This document shows positions 6,987-16,217 of a stretch of DNA of 64,000 nt, one piece after another. The DNA is taken from the NCBI RefSeq assembly GCF_900103845.1, contig NZ_FNIJ01000002.1, forward strand, positions 211,864 to 275,863. Direction: 5' to 3'. The first letter of the stretch is position 1; the number at the start of each line of letters is the position of its first letter. The DNA comes from Pseudomonas jinjuensis. Its GTDB lineage: Bacteria > Pseudomonadota > Gammaproteobacteria > Pseudomonadales > Pseudomonadaceae. Both the position numbers and the translations under genes were made by a program. The notes under the pieces were generated by a model. The model was not told where the DNA came from and did no database searches. It saw only the letters and a list, made by a program, of their open reading frames with translations.

Positions 6987-9776
6987 ATGCGCTCGATAGG
7001 ACTCAACTGGCCCGCATGGCTCGCCGGCCTGGCTATGGTTTTGCTCTCGTCCGCCACTGCGGCCAGCCCGCCCACCAGCGTGGCCTTCTGGTACGCCGAG
7101 AAACCGCCGCTGGCCGAATTGGCGCAATTCGACTGGGTGGTGCTCGAACCCGAGCATGCTTCCGTCAAGGATGTGGCGTACCTGAAGGCGCAAGGCAGCA
7201 CCGCGTTCGCCTACCTGTCGATCGGCGAATTCGATGGCGATTCCGCCGCCATCGCCCGGCATGGCCTGGGTTCCGCTGCGAGCGACGTGCGCAACGAAGC
7301 GTGGGACAGCCAGGTCATGGATCTCGCGGCGCCGGCCTGGCGCCAGCGGGTCTTCGAGCGTGCCGCGCGACTGCGCGAGCAGGGCTACGCGGGCCTGTTC
7401 CTCGATACCCTCGACAGCTTCAACCTGCAGGACGAGGCACTCCACCAGGCGCAGCGCAAGGCGCTGCAGACCCTGCTGGCGGACCTGCATCGACGCGAGC
7501 CGGGCCTGAAGCTGTTCTTCAACCGTGGTTTCGAGGTGCTGCCGGAACTGCCCGGCGTCGCCGCGGCGGTGGCGGTCGAGTCCATCCATGCCGGCTGGGA
7601 CGCCGCGAACCGGCAGTACCGCGAGGTCGGGCAGGAGGAGCGCGACTGGCTGAAGCCGCACCTGGATCGCCTGCGCGCCGCCGGCACGCCCATCGTCGCC
7701 ATCGAATACCTGCCGCCGGAACGCCGGGAAGAAGCGCGGGCGCTGGCTAGGCGGCTGCGCGAGGAAGGCTACGTGCCCTACGTGACGACCCCGGCGCTGG
7801 ACTCGCTGGGCATCGGCAACCTGGAAGTGCAGCCGCGGCGCATCGCCGTGGTCTACAACCCGGACGAGGGCGACCTGACCTTCAACAACGGCCACATCCG
7901 CCTCGGCGGGCTGCTCGAATACCTCGGCTACCGGATCGACTACCTGCCCACCGACAAGCCGCTCCCGGCGCGCCCCATGAGCGGCCTCTACGCCGGGGTG
8001 GTCACCTGGATGACCAGCGGTCCGCCGGCCAACAACGCCGCCTTCGACGACTGGATCGCCGCGCGCCTGGACGAGCATGTGCCGGTGGTGTTCATGGCGG
8101 ACCTGCCGGTGCGCAGCGACAGCCTGCTGCAGCGCCTCGGCCTGCGCCGGCTGGCGAAGCCGCTGAAGAAGGACGAGGCGCAGGTGGAACAGCTGGACAA
8201 GCGCCTGCTCGGCGGCTTCGAGGCGCCGCTGGTGCTGCGTACCCGCAGTCTCCCGCCGCTGGGCGTGGTCGATCCGCAGCGGGTGACGCCGGCGCTGACG
8301 CTCAAGGGCGCCGGCGGGCTCTACGTGCCGGTCGCCAGCGCGCAGTGGGGCGGCTTCGCACTGACCCCCTATGTCCTCGAAGTGGCCGGCGAGCACGATC
8401 GCTGGATCATCGATCCGTTCGCCTTCGTCCGGGACACCCTGCGCCTGCCGCCGCTGCCGCGTCCGGATGCGACCACCGAGAACGGCCGGCGCATCGCCAC
8501 CGTGCATATCGACGGCGACGGTTTCGTCTCCCGCGCCGAGGTGACGGGCAGTCCCTATGCCGGGCAGCAGGTGCTGGACGATTTCATCGAGCCGTACCCG
8601 TTCCTCACCTCGGTCTCGGTGATCGAGGGCGAGATCGGGCCGAAGGGAATGTATCCGCACCTGGCGCGGGAGCTGGAACCGATCGCGCGGAAGATCTTCG
8701 CCAATCCCAAGGTCGAGGTCGCCACCCACACCTTCAGTCACCCGTTCTTCTGGCAGCCGCAGAAGGCCGAGCAGCGCGAAGGATTCCACGCCGACTACGG
8801 CTACAAGATGGCGATCCCGGGCTACGACAGGATCGACTTCGTCCGCGAGGTGGTCGGCTCGCGCGACTACATCAACCAGCGCCTGACCACGCCGGACAAG
8901 CCGGTGAAGATGATCTTCTGGTCCGGCGACGCGCTGCCGGATGCCGACACCCTCAAGCTGGCCCAGGACAGCGGGCTGACCAACGTGAATGGCGGCCAGA
9001 CCATCCTGACCAGGGCCTTCCCGTCGCTGACCGGCCTCTACCCGCTGATCCGCCCCACCAGCGGGGGCGTGCAGTACTACGCGCCGATCATCAACGAGAA
9101 CCTCTACACCAATCTCTGGCAGGGGCCCTACTACGGTTTCCGCGGGGTGCTGGACACCTTCGACCTGACCGAGAAGCCCCGCCGCCTGCGCGGCCTGCAT
9201 CTCTACTACCACTTCTATTCCGGCACCAAGCAGGCGTCGATCCAGGTCATGCGCGACATCTACGCGGCCATGCAGGAAGCCCGGCCGCTGTCGATGTGGA
9301 TGAGCGACTACATCCCGCGCCTGGAAGGCCTGCACCGCGCCAGCCTGGCGCGCCGCGCCGACGGCGCCTGGCAGGTGCGCGGCATGGCCGGCCTGCGCAC
9401 CCTGCGCCTGGACCCGGAACTGGGCTGGCCGGACCTGGCCCAGTCCAGGGGGGTGGCCGGCGTGCGCGATCTGCCCCAGGGGCGCTATGTCCATCTGAGC
9501 AGCGATGAAGCCGTGCTCGCCCTGCGCCCCAGCCGCGATCCGCGACCGGCGCTGGAGGAGGCCAGCCAGCCGCTGAGCCGCTGGACCTACCGGGATGCGC
9601 GGCGGGTCAGCTTTGCCTTCGACGGGAACCTGCCGCTGAGCTTCAGCGTGCGTTCGGCTTCGGCCTGCCAGGTGACCGTTTCCGGAAAGACCTACGCGGG
9701 GCGGGCCGGGAATGGCCTGTGGAATTTCGAGTTGCCGATGGGGCGGGTAGCCGATGGTCAGCTTGTCTGCAATTGA
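6987..9776 (+). CDS. pelA: PelA, Pel polysaccharide deacetylase/hydrolase
   Basis: A 929-residue periplasmic enzyme, first gene of the Pel operon. A signal peptide covers residues 1-26 (hydrophobic AGLAMVLLSSATAA). The N-terminal TIM-barrel domain is the Pel hydrolase, with D140 and E198 in the places of the reported P. aeruginosa active-site acids (E218 there). The C-terminal half is a polysaccharide deacetylase with HIDGDGF (D509, D511) and THTFSH (H581, H585) as metal-ligand motifs. In P. aeruginosa PelA partially deacetylates the GalNAc-rich polymer and can cleave it. Length is 19 residues shorter than the PAO1 protein. An in-frame stop at 6933 leaves the ATG at 6987 as the only plausible start, although no clear Shine-Dalgarno precedes it. 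The 3' end overlaps pelB by 23 bases. Confidence 0.97.
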   Translation: MRSIGLNWPAWLAGLAMVLLSSATAASPPTSVAFWYAEKPPLAELAQFDWVVLEPEHASVKDVAYLKAQGSTAFAYLSIGEFDGDSAAIARHGLGSAASDVRNEAWDSQVMDLAAPAWRQRVFERAARLREQGYAGLFLDTLDSFNLQDEALHQAQRKALQTLLADLHRREPGLKLFFNRGFEVLPELPGVAAAVAVESIHAGWDAANRQYREVGQEERDWLKPHLDRLRAAGTPIVAIEYLPPERREEARALARRLREEGYVPYVTTPALDSLGIGNLEVQPRRIAVVYNPDEGDLTFNNGHIRLGGLLEYLGYRIDYLPTDKPLPARPMSGLYAGVVTWMTSGPPANNAAFDDWIAARLDEHVPVVFMADLPVRSDSLLQRLGLRRLAKPLKKDEAQVEQLDKRLLGGFEAPLVLRTRSLPPLGVVDPQRVTPALTLKGAGGLYVPVASAQWGGFALTPYVLEVAGEHDRWIIDPFAFVRDTLRLPPLPRPDATTENGRRIATVHIDGDGFVSRAEVTGSPYAGQQVLDDFIEPYPFLTSVSVIEGEIGPKGMYPHLARELEPIARKIFANPKVEVATHTFSHPFFWQPQKAEQREGFHADYGYKMAIPGYDRIDFVREVVGSRDYINQRLTTPDKPVKMIFWSGDALPDADTLKLAQDSGLTNVNGGQTILTRAFPSLTGLYPLIRPTSGGVQYYAPIINENLYTNLWQGPYYGFRGVLDTFDLTEKPRRLRGLHLYYHFYSGTKQASIQVMRDIYAAMQEARPLSMWMSDYIPRLEGLHRASLARRADGAWQVRGMAGLRTLRLDPELGWPDLAQSRGVAGVRDLPQGRYVHLSSDEAVLALRPSRDPRPALEEASQPLSRWTYRDARRVSFAFDGNLPLSFSVRSASACQVTVSGKTYAGRAGNGLWNFELPMGRVADGQLVCN

Positions 9777-12700
9777 ACCGCGCGTGAAGACTCGCCTGCT
9801 GAGTCCCTGGGCGATCCTGGCGATCGCCGCGGGGATGCTGCTTCTGCTGGTGCTGCTGTTCAACAGCGAAGACGTGTTTTTCCCGCGGGAGGGCGACCGG
9901 CCGGATGCCGTCTCGATCAACTACGCCGAAGTCCTGCTCAGGCTCCACCCGGACGACGACACCCTGCGCCTGCGCCTGATCGGCCAGTTGATCGCGCTCG
10001 GCGAACATGAGCGCGCACGCAAGCATCTGGCGCTGCTGCGCGGGCATGGCAGCGCCGTCGAGCCGTTCTACAGCTTCGAGCTGGACCTGCTGAAGGCGCA
10101 GGCCAATCCGGATGGGCTGGATGCGAAGACCCAGGAGGCGCTGGTCGAGCGGCTGCGGAAGGTCGATCGCGCCGCCCTCGACAACGCGCAGCTCGAACGG
10201 CTGGCTGCCGCGGCGCTGCAGCTGGAGGCGCCGGACCAGGCCGCCGCCGCCTATGAAGAACTGGCCGGGCGGGATGCGCAGAAGCGCCGGCACTGGCTGG
10301 CCAGGGCGGCCCACTGGCATCTCGCGGCGAACCAGCCGGAACGCGCGGCCCAGCTCTACCAGCAGATCGCCGCGCAGACGGACGACCCGCTGCGGCGCAA
10401 CGAGTACCTGCACCAGGCGTTCTCCAGCCTGCTGGCGGACAACCGGCCGGAGCAGGCCGCCGAACTGCTGGCCGCGTACCTGGAGCAGCTGGGCGACGAT
10501 CCCGACTCGCAGCTCTGGCTGGAGGAAGGCGTGCGCGCCGCCCAAGGGAGCCAGCGCTTCGACCTGGCGGAACGCTTCGTCCAGCGCTGGCGGGAACTGC
10601 ACCCGGGCGATCCGTCGGCGATGGAGGCGGATTTCCAGTTGAGCATGGCTTCCGGGGCGACCGACCGGGCCTGGCAGGTCGGCCAGGAACTGCTCGCCTT
10701 GCGTCCCGAGGATCCCACGCTGCTGGCCAGCGTGGCGCGCCTGGGCGAGTGGACCGGCCATCCGCGGCAGGCCCTGGAGTTCTGGATCCGGGCGTTCCGC
10801 CAGGGCCGGGCGGCGGAGGTGCACGAGCATGCCTGGCGCCTCGCCGCGCAGCTGTTCGACTTCGATACGGTGCTGGACCTGCTGGCGCCGATGTCCAGCC
10901 AGCGGCAGATGAGCGACGAGGAGCTCGACGCCGTGGTCTACAGCCACGAGACGCGCGGCACGCCCGAGGCGGGCGAAACCTGGCTGCGCGACTACCTGTC
11001 GCGCTACCCGGGGCAGCGCCTGGCCTGGCAGCGCCTGCACCAGCTGCTCGGGCACATGCAGAAGCTGCCGGAGGCGAGCAGGGTCTGGGCGGACATGGCC
11101 CGGCGTTTCCCGCTGAGCCTGGACGAGCGCATCGAATGGGCGGAGCTCCAGCTCAGCCAGTTCGACCCGCAGTCCGCCTGGAACGTGCTCGCCGGCGTGG
11201 ACGAGCGCTCGGTGACCCGGCCCGACTACTGGCAGTTGCGCGCGGAGATCGCCTGGATCCTGGAGCACGACGATGATGCCCGCCAGGCCTACGAGCGCAT
11301 GCTGGCCCTGGGAATACCGCTGTCCGCCAGCGAAGAGGAACAGCTGGTCGCCCTCCACGAGGGGGCCGAGCCGCGCCAGGCCCTGGCGATGCTGGTCGCC
11401 AGCCTGCAGCGCCGGGCCGATCTCCAGCGTCTGGCCACGGCCCTGGAACTGGCCCAGGACCTGCGCGACTGGCCGACGCTGCGCAGCCTGCTGGCGCAGG
11501 GCGAGACGCAGCCGGGAGCCGTCGACATGCCGGCCTACCAGATGGCGCTGGCCCGTCTCGCCGAGGAAGACGGCGACGCCGCGAAGGCCGAGGCGATCTA
11601 CCTGCAGGCCCTGCAACGCTTCCCGGCGGAAAGCCGGATTCGCGAACGGCTGCTCTGGTTCTACATCGACCGCGGGCAACGCGATGCGCTGCCGCCGCTG
11701 TTGCAGAACTGGCGCGCCCGGGCGCTGCGCGAGAGCGAACTGTGGCTGCCGTTCGCCAGCGCCAACCTGATGCTCAACCGCAATGACGAGGCGCTGGCCT
11801 GGTTCCACCGCTACCTGAAGACCTACCCCGACGACTGGCTGGTGCAGGCCGCCTATGCCGATGCGCTGGACGCCGCCGGTTACCAGGACCGCGCCCTGCG
11901 CCTGCGCCGCATCCTGTTGCGCCAGGCCAGCCAGGAACGGATCGATGCCACGCCGGACAGTTTCGCCAGCTACCTGCATCTGGTTTCGGTCAGCCAGGGG
12001 CCGCTGATGGCCCAGGGGCTGGCGCGGCAGGCCTGGAACGGCGAGCCGGCGATGCTGCAGCTCTGGTTCGACCGCTTCCTCGAACGTCTCGACGCCGGCA
12101 ACCAGGAGTCGCTGCGCGACGACTGGCTGGCCTGGGGGCGTGCCCGCGGGCTGAAGATCGACGATTCCGAAGCGATCCAGCAGGCCCTGCGCAACGACAA
12201 CCGCGTCGCCCTCGAACGCCTGCTGGCGTCCAGCGGGCTGGACCCGGCCCAGCGGGTCGAGGCCCTGCAGCGCCTCGGGCATGGCGACCAGGCGCTGAGG
12301 GAAAGCCTCGCCGCGGTGGGCGGCGGGCAGCCGACGGCGATCCAGGAACAGTTGCTGCGGCAGAGCGTGGAGCAGCTGGAAAGCACGCCGCAGGGCCTGC
12401 AGCTGGGCTGGTACAGGAAGGACTATGGCGGACTCGTCTTCAAGGGCCCGACGCTCCAGCTGGCAGGCAACCTGGGCAACGACTGGTACGCCGGCCTCGA
12501 ACTGGCGCAGGGTCGCTACGACAGCGATGACCTGGACAACTCCGAGCTGGGCACCGAGCGCAACGCGCAGGTGCTGCTGCGCCGGCAGCTGGCCGACGGC
12601 GCCTTCGACATCGTCTTCGACGGCAGCTGGCGGGACGACGACGACCGCCATGGCCTGGGCCTGGCGCGCAACTGGAAGCTCGACTCGCGCAACGAGCTGC

Positions 12701-13332
12701 AGGCCGGGGCGGACTGGCACCGGGAAACCGACGAGACCGGCCTGCTGCGCGCCCTGGGCATGCGCGACGACCTCTGGCTGGGCGGCCGGCACGGCCTGAG
12801 CGCGCGCGACGAGCTGGGCTGGCGCCTTGCCTACAACCGCTATTCCACCCGCGACGGCGACGATCTCGGACACGGCGAGGCGATCAACCTGGAGTGGGCG
12901 CACACGCTGTTCTTCGACGGCCCGGCCTGGCAGGTGCGCGCCGGTGTCGATTACCAGCACAACCGGCTCGACGACATTCCCGAGGATCTGCTGGTGTCCC
13001 GTGGCGGCGCGCTGCTGCTGGATGGCGCCGATACCCAGGACCTGCTGCAGGACCGCTACGGGCAGGTCTACTTCGGCAGCACCTGGCGGCGCGGTTTCCC
13101 CGGGGCGCTGAACCGCACGCGGCCGTTCTTCACCTGGGTCATCGACACCATGGCCGGCTGGCAGTGGACGGAAAGCGAATTCAACTACGGAATCGACGTC
13201 GGCGTCGGCATGGAAGTGCTGGGCGACGACGAACTGGCCTTCACCCTCGGTTACCAGTCCGCTCCGCAAGGCAGCGGCGGCGATGGCGGGGGAGTGATCG
13301 GCGTGACCTACAGCACCCGTTTCGGGCGCTGA
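9754..13332 (+). CDS. pelB: PelB, TPR scaffold and outer-membrane porin
   Basis: A 1192-residue protein (PAO1 form about 1193). After an N-terminal cytoplasmic stub there is one membrane helix at about residues 18-36, then a long periplasmic helical array of TPR repeats rich in Ala/Leu/Arg. The last roughly 300 residues alternate polar and aromatic residues and end in an aromatic-containing beta-strand (VIGVTYSTRFGR), typical of an outer-membrane barrel. It is thought to carry Pel across the outer membrane and to bind PelA and PelC. Translation starts inside pelA, suggesting coupling. Confidence 0.96.
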   Translation: MVSLSAIEPRVKTRLLSPWAILAIAAGMLLLLVLLFNSEDVFFPREGDRPDAVSINYAEVLLRLHPDDDTLRLRLIGQLIALGEHERARKHLALLRGHGSAVEPFYSFELDLLKAQANPDGLDAKTQEALVERLRKVDRAALDNAQLERLAAAALQLEAPDQAAAAYEELAGRDAQKRRHWLARAAHWHLAANQPERAAQLYQQIAAQTDDPLRRNEYLHQAFSSLLADNRPEQAAELLAAYLEQLGDDPDSQLWLEEGVRAAQGSQRFDLAERFVQRWRELHPGDPSAMEADFQLSMASGATDRAWQVGQELLALRPEDPTLLASVARLGEWTGHPRQALEFWIRAFRQGRAAEVHEHAWRLAAQLFDFDTVLDLLAPMSSQRQMSDEELDAVVYSHETRGTPEAGETWLRDYLSRYPGQRLAWQRLHQLLGHMQKLPEASRVWADMARRFPLSLDERIEWAELQLSQFDPQSAWNVLAGVDERSVTRPDYWQLRAEIAWILEHDDDARQAYERMLALGIPLSASEEEQLVALHEGAEPRQALAMLVASLQRRADLQRLATALELAQDLRDWPTLRSLLAQGETQPGAVDMPAYQMALARLAEEDGDAAKAEAIYLQALQRFPAESRIRERLLWFYIDRGQRDALPPLLQNWRARALRESELWLPFASANLMLNRNDEALAWFHRYLKTYPDDWLVQAAYADALDAAGYQDRALRLRRILLRQASQERIDATPDSFASYLHLVSVSQGPLMAQGLARQAWNGEPAMLQLWFDRFLERLDAGNQESLRDDWLAWGRARGLKIDDSEAIQQALRNDNRVALERLLASSGLDPAQRVEALQRLGHGDQALRESLAAVGGGQPTAIQEQLLRQSVEQLESTPQGLQLGWYRKDYGGLVFKGPTLQLAGNLGNDWYAGLELAQGRYDSDDLDNSELGTERNAQVLLRRQLADGAFDIVFDGSWRDDDDRHGLGLARNWKLDSRNELQAGADWHRETDETGLLRALGMRDDLWLGGRHGLSARDELGWRLAYNRYSTRDGDDLGHGEAINLEWAHTLFFDGPAWQVRAGVDYQHNRLDDIPEDLLVSRGGALLLDGADTQDLLQDRYGQVYFGSTWRRGFPGALNRTRPFFTWVIDTMAGWQWTESEFNYGIDVGVGMEVLGDDELAFTLGYQSAPQGSGGDGGGVIGVTYSTRFGR

Positions 13333-13358
13333 GCAGGGAATTCGAGGAGGAACCAAGC

Positions 13359-13877
13359 ATGCAATCCATCCGCTGTCTGACTTTCGCAGCCATCGCCCTG
13401 ACCATGGCGGGCTGCTCCAGCTTCACCAGCGAGCGTGGTTCGGCACTGCCGCGCAACGCCGAATGGGGGCTGTTGCCGGTGCTCAACTACTCGCAGGCGC
13501 CGCAGGCCGGCGAGCGCGTCGAGCAGATACTGCTCAGCGTGCTGGCCGAGGATGGCCTGCGTCCGCGGGTCTACCCGGCGCCGGCGCAGAACGATCCGCT
13601 GCTGCTCGACGACCGCGAGCGGCAGAGCCAGGCGCTGGACTGGGCGCGCCAGCAGAAGCTCGCCTACGTGGTGACCGGCAGCGTCGAGGAATGGCAGTAC
13701 AAGAACGGCCTGGACGGCGAGCCGGCGGTCGGGGTGAGCCTGCAGGTGCTGGAGACTTCCAGCGGCAAGCTGCTCTGGAGCCGCAGCGGAGCGCGCGCCG
13801 GCTGGTCGCGTGAAAGCCTGGCGGGAACCGCGCAGACCGTCCTGCGCGATCTGGTCGGCAACCTGCGCCTGGAGTGA
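13359..13877 (+). CDS. pelC: PelC, outer-membrane lipoprotein
   Basis: A 172-residue lipoprotein, the same length as the P. aeruginosa protein. The lipobox TMAGC places the acylated cysteine at residue 19. In P. aeruginosa PelC forms a ring at the inner face of the outer membrane that funnels the cationic polymer to the PelB pore. The ATG at 13359 follows a strong GAGGAGGAA ribosome-binding site. The frame stays open far upstream inside pelB, but that extension is out-of-frame pelB sequence. It overlaps the candidate pelD start region. Confidence 0.96.
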   Translation: MQSIRCLTFAAIALTMAGCSSFTSERGSALPRNAEWGLLPVLNYSQAPQAGERVEQILLSVLAEDGLRPRVYPAPAQNDPLLLDDRERQSQALDWARQQKLAYVVTGSVEEWQYKNGLDGEPAVGVSLQVLETSSGKLLWSRSGARAGWSRESLAGTAQTVLRDLVGNLRLE

Positions 13878-13882
13878 TGGCC

Positions 13883-15250
13883 ATGCTATCGGTCTACCGG
13901 CACTACATCCTGACTCCCAGTGCAGGCGGCGTCGCCTGGCTGGAGACGCTGGCGTTCACCTTCCTCGCCGTGGCCGTAGGCTGGTGGTACACGCCCGAGG
14001 ACCCGCTGCTGGTCAAGGCGCCGTTCCCCTGGGTGATCCTCGCGCCGCTGCTGATCGGCATGCGCTACGGCTTCGTCCGCGGCCTGTGCAGCGCCGCGCT
14101 GCTGGTGCTGACCCTGCTGGCACTGCGCGCCAACGGCCTGTCGACCTATGACCAGCTGCCGGCCTCGTTCATCGTCGGCGTGCTGCTCTGCGCCATGCTG
14201 GTGGGCGAGTTCCGCGATCTCTGGGGGCGCCGGCTGGAGCGGCTGGAGCTGGCCAACAGCTACCGCCAGCTGCGCCTCGACGAGTTCACCCGCGCCCACC
14301 ATGTCCTGCGCATTTCCCACGACCGCCTGGAGCAGCGCATCGCCGGCAACGACCAGAGCCTGCGCAGCTCGCTGCTCGGCCTGCGCCAGCGGTTGCGCGA
14401 CCTGCCCCACGGCGACGACGTCCTCGCCAGCCTGGCGGAGAGCGTGCTCTCGCTGCTGGCGCCCTATGGCGCGCTGCGCATCGCCGGGCTGTACCGGGTG
14501 CACGACAACCGCCGGGTCGATCCGCAGGCGCTGGCCAGCATCGGCGACATGGGCCGGCTGGACGTCGACGATCTGCTGGTGGGCCTGTGCCTGGAGCGCG
14601 GCGAGCTGGTCAGCATTCGCCAGGAGCTGCTCGACCGGGACGAGCAGCACCGGCATTCGCGGCTGCAGGCCTGCATCCCGCTGGTGGATACCGAAGGGCG
14701 CATCCTGGCCATTCTCGCGGTGCAGCAGATGCCGTTCTTCATGTTCCACGAGCGCAACTTCAGCCTGCTGGCGATCCTCGCCGGGCATATCGCCGACATG
14801 CTGATGAGCGACCCGCAGGCCCTGCAGCTGGAAGACACGGATGCGCAGCGCTTCAGCCAGTACCTCAAGCGCTCGCTGCTGGATGCCCGCGAGCATGACC
14901 TGCCGGCCTGCCTGTACGCCTTCGAACTGACCGATGCGCAGTACGCCGGCGAGCTGCAGCGGCTGCTGGAAGGCAGCCAGCGCGGCCTCGACGTGCAGCT
15001 CAGGCTGCGCAACGAGCGGGGCAACCGCGTGGTGCTGGTGCTGCTGCCGCTGACCTCGGAAGACAGCGCCCAGGGCTACCTGCGGCGCCTGCACGGACTC
15101 TTCGTCGAGCGCTTCGGCCAGTCCCGCTCGATGGAGGACCTGGGTGTGCGGATCACCCAGTACGAGCTGGAAGGCGGCAGCGAACGCGACGCCATGCGCA
15201 ACTTCCTTTTCAACGGGTGCGGACTGAATGATCAGCAAGTGGCTATTTAG
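13883..15250 (+). CDS. pelD: PelD, inner-membrane c-di-GMP receptor
   Basis: A 455-residue membrane protein that binds c-di-GMP and switches on Pel synthesis. The N-terminus has about four membrane helices (residues 20-110), then a coiled segment, a GAF domain and a degenerate GGDEF domain lacking an active-site GGDEF. The inhibitory-site RxxD is R367-G-L-D370, and R402 is also present; these are exactly the numbers reported for the P. aeruginosa ligand site. Possible starts are GTG 13874, ATG 13877 and ATG 13883. The last is chosen because GGAG at 13871-13874 is correctly spaced and the length then equals the PAO1 protein. Confidence 0.96.
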   Translation: MLSVYRHYILTPSAGGVAWLETLAFTFLAVAVGWWYTPEDPLLVKAPFPWVILAPLLIGMRYGFVRGLCSAALLVLTLLALRANGLSTYDQLPASFIVGVLLCAMLVGEFRDLWGRRLERLELANSYRQLRLDEFTRAHHVLRISHDRLEQRIAGNDQSLRSSLLGLRQRLRDLPHGDDVLASLAESVLSLLAPYGALRIAGLYRVHDNRRVDPQALASIGDMGRLDVDDLLVGLCLERGELVSIRQELLDRDEQHRHSRLQACIPLVDTEGRILAILAVQQMPFFMFHERNFSLLAILAGHIADMLMSDPQALQLEDTDAQRFSQYLKRSLLDAREHDLPACLYAFELTDAQYAGELQRLLEGSQRGLDVQLRLRNERGNRVVLVLLPLTSEDSAQGYLRRLHGLFVERFGQSRSMEDLGVRITQYELEGGSERDAMRNFLFNGCGLNDQQVAI

Positions 15251-16217
15251 CACGGCCCTGCTGTGCGAACTGGGCAGCTGGTTCTGCATCACCGGCGATC
15301 TGCCGGTCTTCCAGGCGGCGCTGCTGTATGCGACCTCCCATGGCATCGGCTGCCTGCTGCTGGCCGGCGGGGTGTGGCTGCTGCTGCCGGCGCGCTATCG
15401 CCGGCCGCTGCCGTGGAGCCCGCTGTTCATCTTCAGCCTGTCGTTCTTCGTGCCGCTGCTGGGCTTCGTCGGCGTGGCCGCGGCGGTCTTCCCGGCGCTG
15501 TACCGGCCGCGCCGGCATGCCGACCAGCCGTGGCAGGCCATCGGCGTGCCGGAGCTGCCGTACCGCCCGCAGGAGGAGCGGCCCGAACTGATGTTCAGCG
15601 ATGGCGGCCTGGAAGACGTGCTGCGCCATGCGCCCGATCCGAACCAGCGGCTGACGGCGATCTTCGCGACCCGGCGGATGCCCGGCAAGAGCGCCATCCC
15701 GATCCTCAAGCTGGCCCTGCGCGACCCTTCCGACGACGTGCGGCTGCTCGCCTACTCGATGCTCGACCAGCGCGAGAGCCACATCAACCAGCGCATCGAA
15801 TCCTTCCTCGAACGCCTGGCCTCGGCCCCGCCGAAGCGCCAGGCCGCGCTGCATGGCGCGCTGGCGCGCTGGTACTGGGAGCTGGCCTACATCGGCCTGG
15901 CCCAGGGCAGCGTGCTGGAACACATCCTCGAACAGGCGCGGGAGCATGTGGTGAAGGCCCTGAACGGCTCGTCCAGCGGCGAGATGTACCTGCTGGCGGG
16001 GCGCATCGTCATGGAGCAGGGACATCTCGAACTGGCCGCCGGCTTCCTGCGCCGGGCGCAGGCGGCCGGGGTGGTGGAGGACCAGCTGGCGCCCTATCGC
16101 GCCGAGATCGCTTTCCGGCAACGGCGCTACCGCGAGATTCCCGGGCTGCTCTGCAGCATGCCGGAGAGCCTGTTGAGGCGTCCGCCCTTCGCGGCGCTGG
16201 CGAGGTACTGGTTATGA
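15228..16217 (+). CDS. pelE: PelE, inner-membrane TPR protein
   Basis: A 329-residue protein with two N-terminal membrane helices (about residues 5-30 and 35-90) followed by a cytoplasmic helical TPR-like region. It is part of the inner-membrane Pel synthase complex with PelD, PelF and PelG. The ATG lies inside the last codons of pelD (23-base overlap), and its stop overlaps the pelF start as ATGA, so these genes are translationally coupled. The length equals the P. aeruginosa protein from memory. Confidence 0.94.
   Translation: MISKWLFSTALLCELGSWFCITGDLPVFQAALLYATSHGIGCLLLAGGVWLLLPARYRRPLPWSPLFIFSLSFFVPLLGFVGVAAAVFPALYRPRRHADQPWQAIGVPELPYRPQEERPELMFSDGGLEDVLRHAPDPNQRLTAIFATRRMPGKSAIPILKLALRDPSDDVRLLAYSMLDQRESHINQRIESFLERLASAPPKRQAALHGALARWYWELAYIGLAQGSVLEHILEQAREHVVKALNGSSSGEMYLLAGRIVMEQGHLELAAGFLRRAQAAGVVEDQLAPYRAEIAFRQRRYREIPGLLCSMPESLLRRPPFAALARYWL

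Noticed and set aside
6804-9920. A 1038-codon minus-strand frame opposite pelA
   Set aside because: Antisense shadow with Arg/Gln/Gly-rich composition, no ribosome-binding site and no motif.
13874-13882. GTG 13874 or ATG 13877 as pelD start
   Set aside because: Neither has a properly spaced Shine-Dalgarno; ATG 13883 does and reproduces the known residue numbering.
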